DNA of 33,762 nt. Origin: Geobacteraceae bacterium. Its GTDB lineage: Bacteria > Desulfobacterota > Desulfuromonadia > Geobacterales > Pseudopelobacteraceae. Under the pieces are notes generated by a model. The model was not told the origin of the DNA. It saw nothing but the letters and a program-made list of their open reading frames with translations, and did not search any database. Shown in pieces: positions 9,560 to 18,121 of the stretch. Position numbers and translations under genes: made by a program. Positions within the stretch are counted from its first letter, which is position 1. Each line of letters opens with the position of its first letter. The stretch is from positions 1 to 33,762 of the forward strand of contig JANXZX010000080.1 of the NCBI GenBank assembly GCA_025355325.1. Direction: 5' to 3'.

Positions 9560-9589
9560 TTGTCATCATATACCGCATTCCCGTATAAG
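9560..9589 (+). promoter_or_regulatory. Sigma70-type promoter of the rimO operon
   Basis: TTGTCA (9560-9565, 5/6 match) and TATAAG (9584-9589, 5/6 match) are spaced by 18 nt and lie 38 nt before the rimO GTG. This is the best promoter match in the window and could drive rimO, the kinase/regulator pair and the two chr genes. Confidence 0.55.
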
Positions 9590-9627
9590 TAGAGATTATC
9601 AAAAAAACATGACCTGAAGAGGATAAC

Positions 9628-10974
9628 GTGAGCGAAATCGTCAAACAAAAAGTAAACATGGTCAGCCTCGGCTGCCCGAAAAATCTGGTGGATGCCGAAG
9701 TGATGCTTGGCGTGCTCTCGAAACAGGAATACGAGATCACCATGGACGAAAAGGATGCCGACGTCATCATCGTCAACACCTGCTCCTTCATCAAAGAAGC
9801 AAAGCAGGAAAGCATCGACGCCATACTCGATCTGGCCGAGCGTAAGCATGACGGACGCTGCCACACGCTGATCGTATCCGGTTGTCTGCCGCAGCGCTAT
9901 CAGGAGGAACTGGCGAAGGAGCTGCCGGAGGTCGATATCTTTATCGGCACCGGTGATTATCCCCGTATCGCCGAGATTCTGGCCGAAAAGAGCGGCGTCG
10001 AAGGTCAGCTCCGTTATGTCGGCGATCCCGATTTTATCTACGATGAGACTCTGCCGCGCCTGAACTCTTCGCCGGCCTGGTTTTCATATCTGAAAATAGG
10101 CGAAGGATGCTCCAACTGCTGCTCGTACTGCATCATCCCGAAATTGCGCGGTGCCTACCGGTCCCGACCGATTGACGCCTTGGTTGCCGAAGCTGAGCGA
10201 CTGGTTGCCAGGGGAGTCAAGGAGATTAATGTCATCTCCCAGGACATCACCCGCTACGGCAGCGATATGAGTGACGGCAGTACGCTGGAAATGCTGATCA
10301 AGCGGTTGGCCTTGATTGAGGGTTTGCGCTGGATCCGGCTGCTTTACGCCTATCCGGATGGCATCACCGACAGCCTGATTGCGCTGATTCGTGATGAACC
10401 GAAGATCTGCAAATATCTGGACATTCCGATCCAGCACATCTCCGATCCGGTTCTGAAGGCGATGAAACGCAGAAGTTCTGAGCAGCAGATTCGCGATCTG
10501 ATCGCCAAACTGCGGAGTGAAATCCCCGGTATCGCCCTGCGAACTTCGCTGATCGTCGGCTTCCCCGGCGAAACGGTTGAGGACTTCACTACGCTGACCA
10601 CCTTTGTTGAGCAGACCGGTTTCGACCGCCTGGGAGTATTCTGCTATTCAAGAGAAGAGGGGACTCCTGCCGCAGAAATGCCGGATCAGGTGTCGGAACG
10701 GGTCAAGCGGGAGCGCTACCGCAAGCTGATGCGTGCCCAGGCGCGGCTTTCTTTCCGTCACAACCGCACCCTGATCGGGACCACCGAACAGGTTATTGTG
10801 GAAGGATACAGCGAGGAGACCGAACTGCTGCTCAAGGGACGTTCATCCCGGCAGGCGCCCGACATCGACGGCCAGGTCTACATCACCTCCGGAAATGCCG
10901 ATATCGGCGATATCGTTACGCTCAGGATCACCGATTCGTCAGATTATGATCTGATCGGCGAAATGGTTGAATAG
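9628..10974 (+). CDS. rimO: Ribosomal protein S12 methylthiotransferase RimO
   Basis: Radical-SAM enzyme that adds a methylthio group to an aspartate of ribosomal protein S12. The 448 residues show the N-terminal UPF0004 domain with its three cluster cysteines (Cys16 in SLGCPKN, Cys52 in NTCSF, Cys86 in SGCLPQ). The radical-SAM CxxxCxxC follows at Cys161/Cys165/Cys168 ([10 protein letters not shown]), and a TRAM domain ends the protein ([17 protein letters not shown]). The S12-specific form is indicated by [16 protein letters not shown]. It starts at a GTG with GAAGAGG upstream. A promoter lies just before it and the histidine kinase gene follows at 12 nt. Confidence 0.96.
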   Translation: MSEIVKQKVNMVSLGCPKNLVDAEVMLGVLSKQEYEITMDEKDADVIIVNTCSFIKEAKQESIDAILDLAERKHDGRCHTLIVSGCLPQRYQEELAKELPEVDIFIGTGDYPRIAEILAEKSGVEGQLRYVGDPDFIYDETLPRLNSSPAWFSYLKIGEGCSNCCSYCIIPKLRGAYRSRPIDALVAEAERLVARGVKEINVISQDITRYGSDMSDGSTLEMLIKRLALIEGLRWIRLLYAYPDGITDSLIALIRDEPKICKYLDIPIQHISDPVLKAMKRRSSEQQIRDLIAKLRSEIPGIALRTSLIVGFPGETVEDFTTLTTFVEQTGFDRLGVFCYSREEGTPAAEMPDQVSERVKRERYRKLMRAQARLSFRHNRTLIGTTEQVIVEGYSEETELLLKGRSSRQAPDIDGQVYITSGNADIGDIVTLRITDSSDYDLIGEMVE

Positions 10975-10986
10975 AATCAGGTTCAT

Positions 10987-12399
10987 ATGAAACTTAATGC
11001 CAAACTGATTATCATCATGCTTTCACTGCTGGTTCTGGCAATGTTGACGCTTTTCATCCTCAACCAGTTTGCCCAGACCGATCTGGTGAATGAAATTCAG
11101 GAGAGTTCGCACGAAATATCCAAGGCGACTCAAATGGGCATTGAGGATCTAACCTCCAGTGCAGAGACCTCACGCCTGACTGATTATCTCGAAAGGGCCC
11201 GTGAAAAAGGCATTAACGAGATTAACATCATCAATACGGAGGGAGAAATCATCGACTCTTCCGATCCTGATAAGATCGGGAAGATACGCGAGCTTAAAAA
11301 GCTGGAAAAGGGGGTCCATGCGGTAAAGCGGCCCATCGGCGGCGCGATGCTCTCCCAAAAACCGTATGAAGTGGTGGTTCCGGTTATTGTCGGTGACGAG
11401 CAGCTCGGCTATGTCCAGATAAACATGCTGCTGGATAATATTCGTGATATTCAGCGAGCCAACTTTATCCGCCGCCTGTTTGCAACCGCCATGGTTTTCG
11501 CGGTCGGCATGGCTCTGACCATATTTCTCGCCCGCCGCTACACAACCCCGATCAAAAATCTGGTGGAGGATTTTAAAAGGGTCTCGGCCGGAGATCTGTC
11601 GGTGACCATCCCGGTTGAAAACGACGATGAAATTGGAGAGATGGCTGCCGGGTTCAACAACATGGTTGAAAAACTGCGCGAGCGTGAAGCGCTTGAGAAG
11701 CGTCTTTATGAAGCGGAACACCTCTCGCGGGTCGGCCAGCTGGCATCCGGCATCGCTCACGAAATCAGGAACCCGCTTAACTATATCAGTCTGGCAATTG
11801 ATCACCTTAAAATGGAAATGCTTCCCCGGTGCGGAGATAAACGCTCCGAACTTGAGGAGGTGGCTGACAAGATCAAGGAAGAAGTGCGCCGCGCTAATTA
11901 TATGGTGGTGAACTTCATGAATTACGGTCGTCCACTCAAACTGCGCCGGACACAGGTCGGCTACTCTGAACTGCTGGCCAAAGTTTTGCCGGTGTTGCAG
12001 GATCGCCTGAACGAGCACCACGTAATTGTCGATCAGCAAATCCCTGACGACCTGCCACATCTCTGGATCGATGGCGAGCTGTTTCGCAACTGTATCCTCA
12101 ACTTCATCACCAATGCCATGCAGGCCATGCCGGACGGCGGCACAATCACTCTTGGAGCCGCACTTGAAAACAATCTGGTAACGTTGACCTTCCGTGATCA
12201 GGGAACCGGCATATCTCCTGACGATATCGATAAAATTTTCCAGCCCTATTTCACAACCAAGGATGTCGGAATCGGACTGGGACTGGCTATAACCGAGCGG
12301 ATCATCAAGGAACATGGCGGCGAAATTGTGGTTGAAAGCACTGTGGGCACCGGGACAACCATCACCGTTTCGCTACCGCTGCAACCACTCGAAGCATGA
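10987..12399 (+). CDS. Membrane-bound sensor histidine kinase (HAMP, NtrB-like)
   Basis: A 470-residue inner-membrane kinase. Helix 1 at about 7-28, a periplasmic sensor region of about 130 residues, helix 2 at about 164-182, HAMP at about 183-235 (TTPIKNLVEDFKRVSAGD), HisKA with acceptor His258 (SGIAHEIRNPL), then HATPase_c with ITNAMQAMP, DQGTGIS, FTTKDVGIGLGL. The periplasmic part (INIINTEGEIIDSSDP) looks like a single Cache/PAS-like sensor; the ligand is unknown. Its stop overlaps or nearly abuts the NtrC-type regulator downstream, its clear partner. Confidence 0.92.
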   Translation: MKLNAKLIIIMLSLLVLAMLTLFILNQFAQTDLVNEIQESSHEISKATQMGIEDLTSSAETSRLTDYLERAREKGINEINIINTEGEIIDSSDPDKIGKIRELKKLEKGVHAVKRPIGGAMLSQKPYEVVVPVIVGDEQLGYVQINMLLDNIRDIQRANFIRRLFATAMVFAVGMALTIFLARRYTTPIKNLVEDFKRVSAGDLSVTIPVENDDEIGEMAAGFNNMVEKLREREALEKRLYEAEHLSRVGQLASGIAHEIRNPLNYISLAIDHLKMEMLPRCGDKRSELEEVADKIKEEVRRANYMVVNFMNYGRPLKLRRTQVGYSELLAKVLPVLQDRLNEHHVIVDQQIPDDLPHLWIDGELFRNCILNFITNAMQAMPDGGTITLGAALENNLVTLTFRDQGTGISPDDIDKIFQPYFTTKDVGIGLGLAITERIIKEHGGEIVVESTVGTGTTITVSLPLQPLEA

Positions 12400-12416
12400 G
12401 GAGAACCGAGGACCTT

Positions 12417-13805
12417 ATGAAAAGTAAAGGCAGCATACTGATAGTCGATGACGAAAAGGGACAGCGCGAGATCCTTAACCTGATCCTGAAAAAAGAGAAC
12501 TATGATGTCGTTGATGTGCCGGGGGTACGTGAGGCTCTGGTGCAGTTGGAGAAACGTGAATTCGACCTGATCATGACCGATCTCAAGATGCAGGGGCAAA
12601 GCGGACTTGACCTGCTGGAGAAGGTTCTGGCCGAGGACCCTCAGCAGTGCATCATCATGATGACAGCCCACGGCACAGTTGATTCGGCTGTAGAGGCCAT
12701 GCGCAAGGGAGCCTTCGATTACCTGGAAAAACCGCTTGAGCGCGACAATCTGGTACTGACGCTGCTGAGAGCCTTTGAACGCATCGGCCTGGTGCGTGAA
12801 AACCGGGTACTGCAAAAAAGAATCGAATCGATCGCGACGATACCGAACATGCAGGGCGAGCATCCTAAAATGAAGGAAGTTTTCCGCATTGTCGCCAAGA
12901 TCGCCCCCTCGAATTCCACCGTCCTGATTGTAGGTGAATCAGGAACCGGCAAGGAGCTGATTGCCCGGGCGATCCATGATGGGAGCCCCCGCCGGAACAA
13001 GCCGTTTATCGCCATCAACTGCGCCGCCATTCCGGACACCTTGATTGAAAGTGAATTATTCGGTCACGAAAAAGGGAGCTTTACCGGCGCCAACGCCCGC
13101 GAAATCGGCATATTCGAAGCTGCGGACGGCGGCACGGTGTTTCTCGATGAAATCGGCGAAATGAACGTTGCCATGCAGGCCAAATTATTGCGGGCCATCC
13201 AGGAAAAAGAAATCCGCCGGGTCGGCGGTAAAGTAAATATCGGCCTGGATGTCCGGTTGGTGTCAGCCACGAACAAAGAACTGGAACACGAGATAAAAAA
13301 GGGGCTCTTCCGCGAAGATCTCTTCTACCGCCTCAATGTTATCCGCGTCAACCTCCCACCCCTGCGCGAGCGGGGCAGCGACATCAAAACACTGGCAGAA
13401 TTTTTTCTGGAAAAATACAGCAAGGCAGCCGGTATCACCCTGGACGGCATCTCAAAACAGGCGCTGAAGCTGTTAATGAACTACAGCTGGCCCGGCAATG
13501 TCCGTCAGCTGGAATCGGTAATCGAGCGTTCGATACTGATGGCCGAAAGCAACTATATTGGACCGGATGACCTCCCGACCGAAATCACCGCCAGCGGTTC
13601 TCTGGCAGCAGGAGGTATCAACTTCGATCTTCCCGCAGATGGCATCGATTTTGAGGCGCTGGAAAAAGATCTGATCATCAAAGCAATGGAACGGGCTGAA
13701 TGGGTCATCGGCAAAGCGGCGCCGCTGTTGGGGATGAGCTACAAAACCCTGCAGTACCGTCTGGATAAATTTGCCATCGAGCGGCCGGAAAAGCGCTCCA
13801 GATAG
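12417..13805 (+). CDS. Sigma54-dependent response regulator (NtrC family)
   Basis: A 462-residue activator of RpoN-dependent promoters. Receiver domain with Asp11/Asp12 and acceptor Asp55 (LIMTDLKM); AAA+ domain with Walker A GESGTGKE, sigma54-contacting loop GSFTGA (Ser in place of the commoner Ala), Walker B GGTVFLDEIGEM and the arginine-rich PPLRERGSDI; and a Fis-type HTH at the C-terminus (GMSYKTLQYRLDKF). The ATG at 12396 overlaps the kinase stop (ATGA), but the ATG at 12417 has a CGAGGA site and starts directly before the receiver, so it is preferred. Paired with the upstream kinase; its target promoters are not evident here. Confidence 0.92.
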   Translation: MKSKGSILIVDDEKGQREILNLILKKENYDVVDVPGVREALVQLEKREFDLIMTDLKMQGQSGLDLLEKVLAEDPQQCIIMMTAHGTVDSAVEAMRKGAFDYLEKPLERDNLVLTLLRAFERIGLVRENRVLQKRIESIATIPNMQGEHPKMKEVFRIVAKIAPSNSTVLIVGESGTGKELIARAIHDGSPRRNKPFIAINCAAIPDTLIESELFGHEKGSFTGANAREIGIFEAADGGTVFLDEIGEMNVAMQAKLLRAIQEKEIRRVGGKVNIGLDVRLVSATNKELEHEIKKGLFREDLFYRLNVIRVNLPPLRERGSDIKTLAEFFLEKYSKAAGITLDGISKQALKLLMNYSWPGNVRQLESVIERSILMAESNYIGPDDLPTEITASGSLAAGGINFDLPADGIDFEALEKDLIIKAMERAEWVIGKAAPLLGMSYKTLQYRLDKFAIERPEKRSR

Positions 13806-13821
13806 AGAGTACCCGTCCGGC

Positions 13822-14379
13822 ATGAATAGTAACGTCCACAAAGTGCGTTTAAGCGAAATCTTTTTGACCTTCGCCAAAATCGGCCTGACCGGTTTCGGAG
13901 GCGGCATGGCCATAGTCGCGCTGGTAGAGCGAATCTGCGTACGCGAGAAGGAATGGATCTCTTCGGAAGAGTTCCTTCACGGGCTCGCCTTCGGTCAGAT
14001 TCTGGGCCCGTTTTCCCTCAATGTCTGTACCTTTACCGGTCACCACCTGCGCGGAATCCGCGGCGGGATTATTGCGTCTGTAGGATTTATATTCCCTTCC
14101 TTTCTGCTGGTATCGCTGCTCTCCTGGATTTACTTTACCTACCACAAACTGCCGCAATTGCAGGCCGCCCTTAAAGGAACCAACCCGGTTATCATCGGCT
14201 TGATAGTGGTGGTCGCCTTCGACATGGGGCGCAAGCAGATTAAAGGTACAACCGGAATCCTGATGGCGCTTGCCGCATTCGGCGCTTCGATATTCCTCAA
14301 GCTTAATGCCGCCTGGATCCTTCTGGGAGCAGCGCTCTGGTCATTGTGCCGCAGCTATTACCTCCGGAGGCTCAGCTGA
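13822..14379 (+). CDS. chrA: Chromate transporter family protein, N-terminal half type
   Basis: Half-size member of the CHR (chromate ion transporter) family, 185 residues from ATG 13822, with several hydrophobic helices. The N-terminal family motif is clear: FLTFAKIGLTGFGGGMAIV, then EFLHGLAFGQILGPFSLNVCTFTGHH (split here as EFLHGLAFGQILGP and NVCTFTG). Half-size CHR proteins work as pairs; the second half follows with a one-base overlap. Substrate is not proven: chromate efflux is the name-giving activity, sulfate or other anions are possible. Upstream in-frame extension to 13771 would overlap the regulator gene and is not favoured. It follows the regulator by 16 nt. Confidence 0.85.
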   Translation: MNSNVHKVRLSEIFLTFAKIGLTGFGGGMAIVALVERICVREKEWISSEEFLHGLAFGQILGPFSLNVCTFTGHHLRGIRGGIIASVGFIFPSFLLVSLLSWIYFTYHKLPQLQAALKGTNPVIIGLIVVVAFDMGRKQIKGTTGILMALAAFGASIFLKLNAAWILLGAALWSLCRSYYLRRLS

Positions 14380-14897
14380 TGGTTTCTCTGCTAACCCTGG
14401 CATGGATTTACTTCCGCATCGGCCTGATCTTTGTCGGCGGCGGCTACGTGCTGATTCCGCTCCTGAACCATATTATGGTTGAGCAATACCGTTGGCTGAC
14501 CCTGCGGCAGTTCCTCGACGGGCTGGCACTCTCACAGCTCACCCCCGGTCCGCTGGCGATGCTGGCCACCTTCACAGGTTTCCGCGCCGGCGGTTTTCTG
14601 GGCGGACTGGTCGCCACGGTCTTCATCTTCACCCCCTGCGTCATATTGATGCTGATCATCGGCCGCAACTACCACCGGCTGAAAAATATCGACATCATCA
14701 AAAACACCCTCGACGGCCTGCTTCCGGCGGTAGTCGGCCTTGTAGCGGCAGCAGCCTGGAACCTGGGGGTTTCATCACTCTCAGGGGTGAAAGAAATTAT
14801 CATTCTGGCAATCGGTTTTGCGATATTCAAATGGACGAAAGTCACACCGATGTTTGTTATTCTGGGAGCGGGAGTGGTGGGTTTGTTGCTGAATTAA
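14379..14897 (+). CDS. chrA: Chromate transporter family protein, second half
   Basis: Partner half-size CHR protein, 172 residues from ATG 14379. It shows the paired-half motifs YFRIGLIFVGGGYVLIPLL, LDGLALSQLTPGPLAMLATF and a hydrophobic C-terminus. The ATG overlaps the stop of the preceding gene (TGATG) and has GGAGG 8 nt upstream, so translation is coupled and a heteromeric transporter is likely. The hairpin terminator at 14925-14954 closes the transcription unit. A longer reading from 14346 lacks a ribosome-binding site and overlaps the first half. Confidence 0.88.
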   Translation: MVSLLTLAWIYFRIGLIFVGGGYVLIPLLNHIMVEQYRWLTLRQFLDGLALSQLTPGPLAMLATFTGFRAGGFLGGLVATVFIFTPCVILMLIIGRNYHRLKNIDIIKNTLDGLLPAVVGLVAAAAWNLGVSSLSGVKEIIILAIGFAIFKWTKVTPMFVILGAGVVGLLLN

Positions 14898-14924
14898 CCG
14901 TGACTATTCATGTCAGCTTTAACC

Positions 14925-14954
14925 AAGGCATCCGGTTTCCCCGATGCCTTTTTT
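14925..14954 (+). terminator. Intrinsic terminator after the chr genes
   Basis: AAGGCATC (14925-14932) pairs with GATGCCTT (14943-14950), with GG/CC pairs inside the loop, and is followed by a run of T (14949-14954). It lies 28 nt after the second chr gene. It also covers the first in-frame ATG of the helicase gene (14944), which therefore cannot be the normal start of that gene. Confidence 0.8.
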
Positions 14955-14982
14955 CGTGCAGTGTGCTATGGTGCATGATCTT

Positions 14983-17484
14983 ATGGAAACTCAATTTACC
15001 ACTGATTGCCGCGCCCTGATGCGCCACGAAATTGCTGCTGCCGGCGGCAACGAGGTGTTCTTCATCGGGCGCACCAACGTGGACGGCATCGTCTACGAAG
15101 CAGAAACCATCGCCCGCGGCAACAAGGTTGCTGTCCCTGCCATCATCACCCGCGCCTCCGGCGGCGATGTCGTGATCCACAATCACCCCACCGGCGACCT
15201 GACACCCTCATCAGCAGATATGGACATCGCATCAGTCTGCGGCAATCAGGGGATCGGCTTTGCCATCATCGATAATCAGTGCAGCCGTTGTTATCAGGTT
15301 GTCGCCCCGTTTACCGAAAAAAAGGGCGAGCTCCTTTCTCTGGAAGAAATAGGCCGGATCTTTGCCGCCGATGGCATGATGGCTCACCTGAAAGGGTATG
15401 AGCAGCGAGATGAACAGGTACGTATGGCTTTTGCCGTCGCCGAAGCCTTTAACAATGACAAGGTCGTACTTGTTGAAGCCGGTACCGGCACCGGAAAATC
15501 ACTGGCGTATCTGATCCCGGCCATCCTCTGGGCGGTGCGCAATAATGAACGGATTGTCGTATCCACCAACACCATCAATCTGCAGGAACAGCTGATCAGA
15601 AAAGATCTCCCGTTTCTGGCACGAAACTCCTCTATCGAGTTCAAAGCGGCACTGGTCAAAGGGCGCAGCAACTACGCCTGTCTGCGCAAGCTGGAACATG
15701 CCGAAGCGGAACCGTCGCTGTTCCCGGATGAAGCATCTGCCGAACTGACTACCATCATCGAATGGAGCCATAGCAGTCAGGATGGCTGCCGGAGCGATCT
15801 GGCCTTTACGCCGCAAGCCGGTACCTGGGAAGAATTGTGCTGCGAAGCCGACCAGTGCGGCCGCTCGCGCTGCAAGCATTTCGGCCGCTGCTTTTTTTAC
15901 CGGGCACGGCGCGAATCATCAGCCGCGCGGATTCTGGTAGTCAACCACGCCCTGCTGCTGTCTGATATCGTCCTCCGCAAGGAGACCGGCTACGATGCAA
16001 CCGCTATTCTCCCCCCCTTTACCCGCCTGATTTTCGACGAAGGGCACCATCTTGAGGATGTCGCCACCAGCCATCTGTCGCTGACGATCACCCGGAGCGG
16101 GATACTGAAACAGTTGCAGCGCCTGGTGCCGCAAAAAGCCAATCGCGCCGGACTGCTGACAATCATTTCTTCCCGCATCGGACGCGATCTGCCGGAATCC
16201 CAGGAAGGGCTCTACGCCGAACTGTCTGGACTGCTGGAAAGCCACCTGCTCCCCAAAGCCCATGACCTGTCGGGGATGACCGAGCAGACGATGGATTGGC
16301 TGGCGTTCAGCGCAGAACATGACAGCGGCATCGCCGCCGGGCGCGAACAGAAACTGCGGCTCACCCCGGAGGTCGAGCGCACTCCGTTCTGGCAGGAATG
16401 CCGGCAAAAGCTGCATGCCCTGGCGGATGTCATAAATGATTACACCGCAGCACTCCGCACTCTGGTGCGGCGTTCGAAAGATCTGCCGGAAAAGTTGCAG
16501 GAAAAGTTGTCCGACCAACTGCTCGATACCAGCGGCATCGAAGGACGGCTACAGGCAATGGCGGATGCGCTGCTGTTTTTCACGACCGAGGCGGAGGGGT
16601 ATTGCCGCTGGATTGAAACCAAACGGGGCAGTCGCGGTGTTCAGGCACGGCTTACAGCAGCCCCGCTCGACATCTCCGCCCAACTGAAGGAAACGGTACT
16701 CGACAAACTCAAGACTATTATTGTCACATCGGCAACGCTGACGGTCGGCGGACAATTCGGCTATCTCAAAAAACGTACCGGTTTTGGGCTGCTCCCCCCT
16801 GCGCGTATATCGGAACTTCAACTGGCATCGCCGTTCAACTACGCCCGCCAGGTGTTTGTCGCCGTACCGGAAGACATGCCGGAACCAACAGCACCCGGAT
16901 TTCGTGAAGCTCTGGAACAGCATATCCTCCAGGCGGTTACCATCTCGCGCGGCGGCGCCTTTATCCTCTTTACCTCTTATGATCTGCTGGGTCGTGTTCA
17001 CCAGGCACTGTCACCGATACTGGCCCGTCAGGGGCTGACCGCTCTCAAACAGGGGGAAACCGGACGTCACACCCTGCTGACTCAATTCCGCAAGGAGGGG
17101 AACGCCGTGCTGTTCGGCACCGATTCGTTCTGGGAAGGCGTTGATGTTAAAGGGGAGGCGCTCAGACTGGTGATCATCGCCCGGTTGCCGTTTCAGGTAC
17201 CGACCGAACCGGTACAGCAGGCCCGCGCCGAAAAGATCAAGGCCGATGGCGGCGATCCGTTCCGCGATTTTTCCGTACCGCAGGCGGTCATCAAATTCCG
17301 CCAGGGTTTCGGACGGCTCATTCGGAGCCGCGATGATCGTGGCGCAGTGCTTATTCTGGACCGGCGCGTACTAAACAAAAGTTATGGCAGAATTTTTTTG
17401 CGCTCGCTGCCGGATACGGAAATTGTCAGAGGGGATTCAACAGGAGTGTTCAGCAGGATGGAGGAGTTTTTCAAAAGGACGTAA
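14983..17484 (+). CDS. JAMM (RadC/JAB-like)-DinG Fe-S helicase fusion
   Basis: An 833-residue two-part protein. Residues about 20-110 form a JAMM-type domain with Glu24 and the full metal signature HxHx7Sx2D (His66, His68, Ser76, Asp79; IHNHPTGDLTPSSAD), as in RadC. From about 140 follows a DinG/XPD-type superfamily 2 helicase: Walker A EAGTGTGKS (Lys172), four cluster cysteines Cys233, Cys292, Cys297, Cys303 with the C-x4-C-x5-C spacing of E. coli DinG, the DEGH box (FDEGHHLED, about 351) and motif VI FRQGFGRLIRSRDDRG. It likely unwinds R-loops, forked or damaged DNA 5' to 3'; the JAMM role is unknown. Starts at 14944 and 14968 are possible; 14944 lies in a terminator. No strong ribosome-binding site is seen before 14968 or 14983. 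Confidence 0.88.
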   Translation: METQFTTDCRALMRHEIAAAGGNEVFFIGRTNVDGIVYEAETIARGNKVAVPAIITRASGGDVVIHNHPTGDLTPSSADMDIASVCGNQGIGFAIIDNQCSRCYQVVAPFTEKKGELLSLEEIGRIFAADGMMAHLKGYEQRDEQVRMAFAVAEAFNNDKVVLVEAGTGTGKSLAYLIPAILWAVRNNERIVVSTNTINLQEQLIRKDLPFLARNSSIEFKAALVKGRSNYACLRKLEHAEAEPSLFPDEASAELTTIIEWSHSSQDGCRSDLAFTPQAGTWEELCCEADQCGRSRCKHFGRCFFYRARRESSAARILVVNHALLLSDIVLRKETGYDATAILPPFTRLIFDEGHHLEDVATSHLSLTITRSGILKQLQRLVPQKANRAGLLTIISSRIGRDLPESQEGLYAELSGLLESHLLPKAHDLSGMTEQTMDWLAFSAEHDSGIAAGREQKLRLTPEVERTPFWQECRQKLHALADVINDYTAALRTLVRRSKDLPEKLQEKLSDQLLDTSGIEGRLQAMADALLFFTTEAEGYCRWIETKRGSRGVQARLTAAPLDISAQLKETVLDKLKTIIVTSATLTVGGQFGYLKKRTGFGLLPPARISELQLASPFNYARQVFVAVPEDMPEPTAPGFREALEQHILQAVTISRGGAFILFTSYDLLGRVHQALSPILARQGLTALKQGETGRHTLLTQFRKEGNAVLFGTDSFWEGVDVKGEALRLVIIARLPFQVPTEPVQQARAEKIKADGGDPFRDFSVPQAVIKFRQGFGRLIRSRDDRGAVLILDRRVLNKSYGRIFLRSLPDTEIVRGDSTGVFSRMEEFFKRT

Positions 17485-17508
17485 AAAAGGGGCGCTGGTT
17501 CGCGCCCC
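17483..17508 (-). terminator. Intrinsic terminator of the minus-strand membrane-protein gene
   Basis: GGGGCGC (17489-17495) pairs with GCGCCCC (17502-17508) around a 6-nt loop. On the minus strand the hairpin is followed by six T (complement of 17483-17488), so it terminates the gene at 17532-18011. On the plus strand it starts 4 nt after the helicase stop but has no T-run, so it may only weakly terminate that gene. Confidence 0.8.
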
Positions 17509-17531
17509 GTCTCGGACAAATGTCGGGTCGT

Positions 17532-18011
17532 TTACATTGATTTTATCTGTTTTTTTGCACTAAAGTTGAAACACTGGAAATACATCAGACAGGTCAGCAG
17601 AAACGAAAAAATCGTAATGGCAAGCACCGGCGTAACACCGGCCGCCTTTTTGGCGTCAGGCATCAGCATAATAAAGACCGCAAAAAACGCCACACCGCAA
17701 AATTTCCACAGATCTCCGATCAGGCGTTTCTTGCGCAGGGCCGCCAGCTGCTCTTTGGTAAGTTTTGGCGAACTCCCTTCAATTTCAACACCGGCATCAC
17801 GCCACGCCAGTTTGTAGACCGGCCATATCAGTACCAATTGACCGACAACGGAGAACAGAACACTGCGGATGAAAAGATCCGGCTTGTTCAGAGCAGCGAA
17901 CTTGCTCTGAAAAACAATCGCCAGGACAATCAACAACCCGGTTAAAATGGTCTGAACAATCCGGTATATCATCATCTGCCGGTTAAGTTTTTTGAAATCA
18001 TTGCTGGCCAT
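17532..18011 (-). CDS. Unrecognised four-helix membrane protein
   Basis: A 159-residue hydrophobic protein from ATG 18011, which has a GGAG site 9 nt upstream; an ATG six bases earlier is too close to that site. Four membrane segments are visible: IYRIVQTILTGLLIVLAIVF, the stretch from FIRSVLFSVVGQLVLIW, FCGVAFFAVFIMLMP, and TPVLAITIFSFLLTCLMYF. Between helices 2 and 3 is a charged cytoplasmic-looking loop (SSPKLTKEQLAALRKKRLIGD). I do not recognise the family and assign no function. It is divergent from the downstream kinase gene and has its own terminator, so it is probably a single-gene unit. Confidence 0.75.
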   Translation of the reverse strand: MASNDFKKLNRQMMIYRIVQTILTGLLIVLAIVFQSKFAALNKPDLFIRSVLFSVVGQLVLIWPVYKLAWRDAGVEIEGSSPKLTKEQLAALRKKRLIGDLWKFCGVAFFAVFIMLMPDAKKAAGVTPVLAITIFSFLLTCLMYFQCFNFSAKKQIKSM

Positions 18012-18121
18012 TGACATACACTCCGTAAGGTATTTATAACTAGTTACAGGAGCGCAAATGTACCAGAAAGCGGCCTGATTCACAAGCTCGCAAAGCGCAA
18101 ACGCCTCTTTTAGGATAATTT

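Noticed and set aside
11170-12315. A 381-codon open frame antisense to the histidine kinase gene
   Set aside because: It is the mirror of a well-supported kinase frame in high-GC DNA and shows no recognisable domain.
17489-17508. Plus-strand terminator of the helicase gene
   Set aside because: The hairpin is strong but on the plus strand is followed by GTCTCGG and no T-run; the T-run is on the minus strand.
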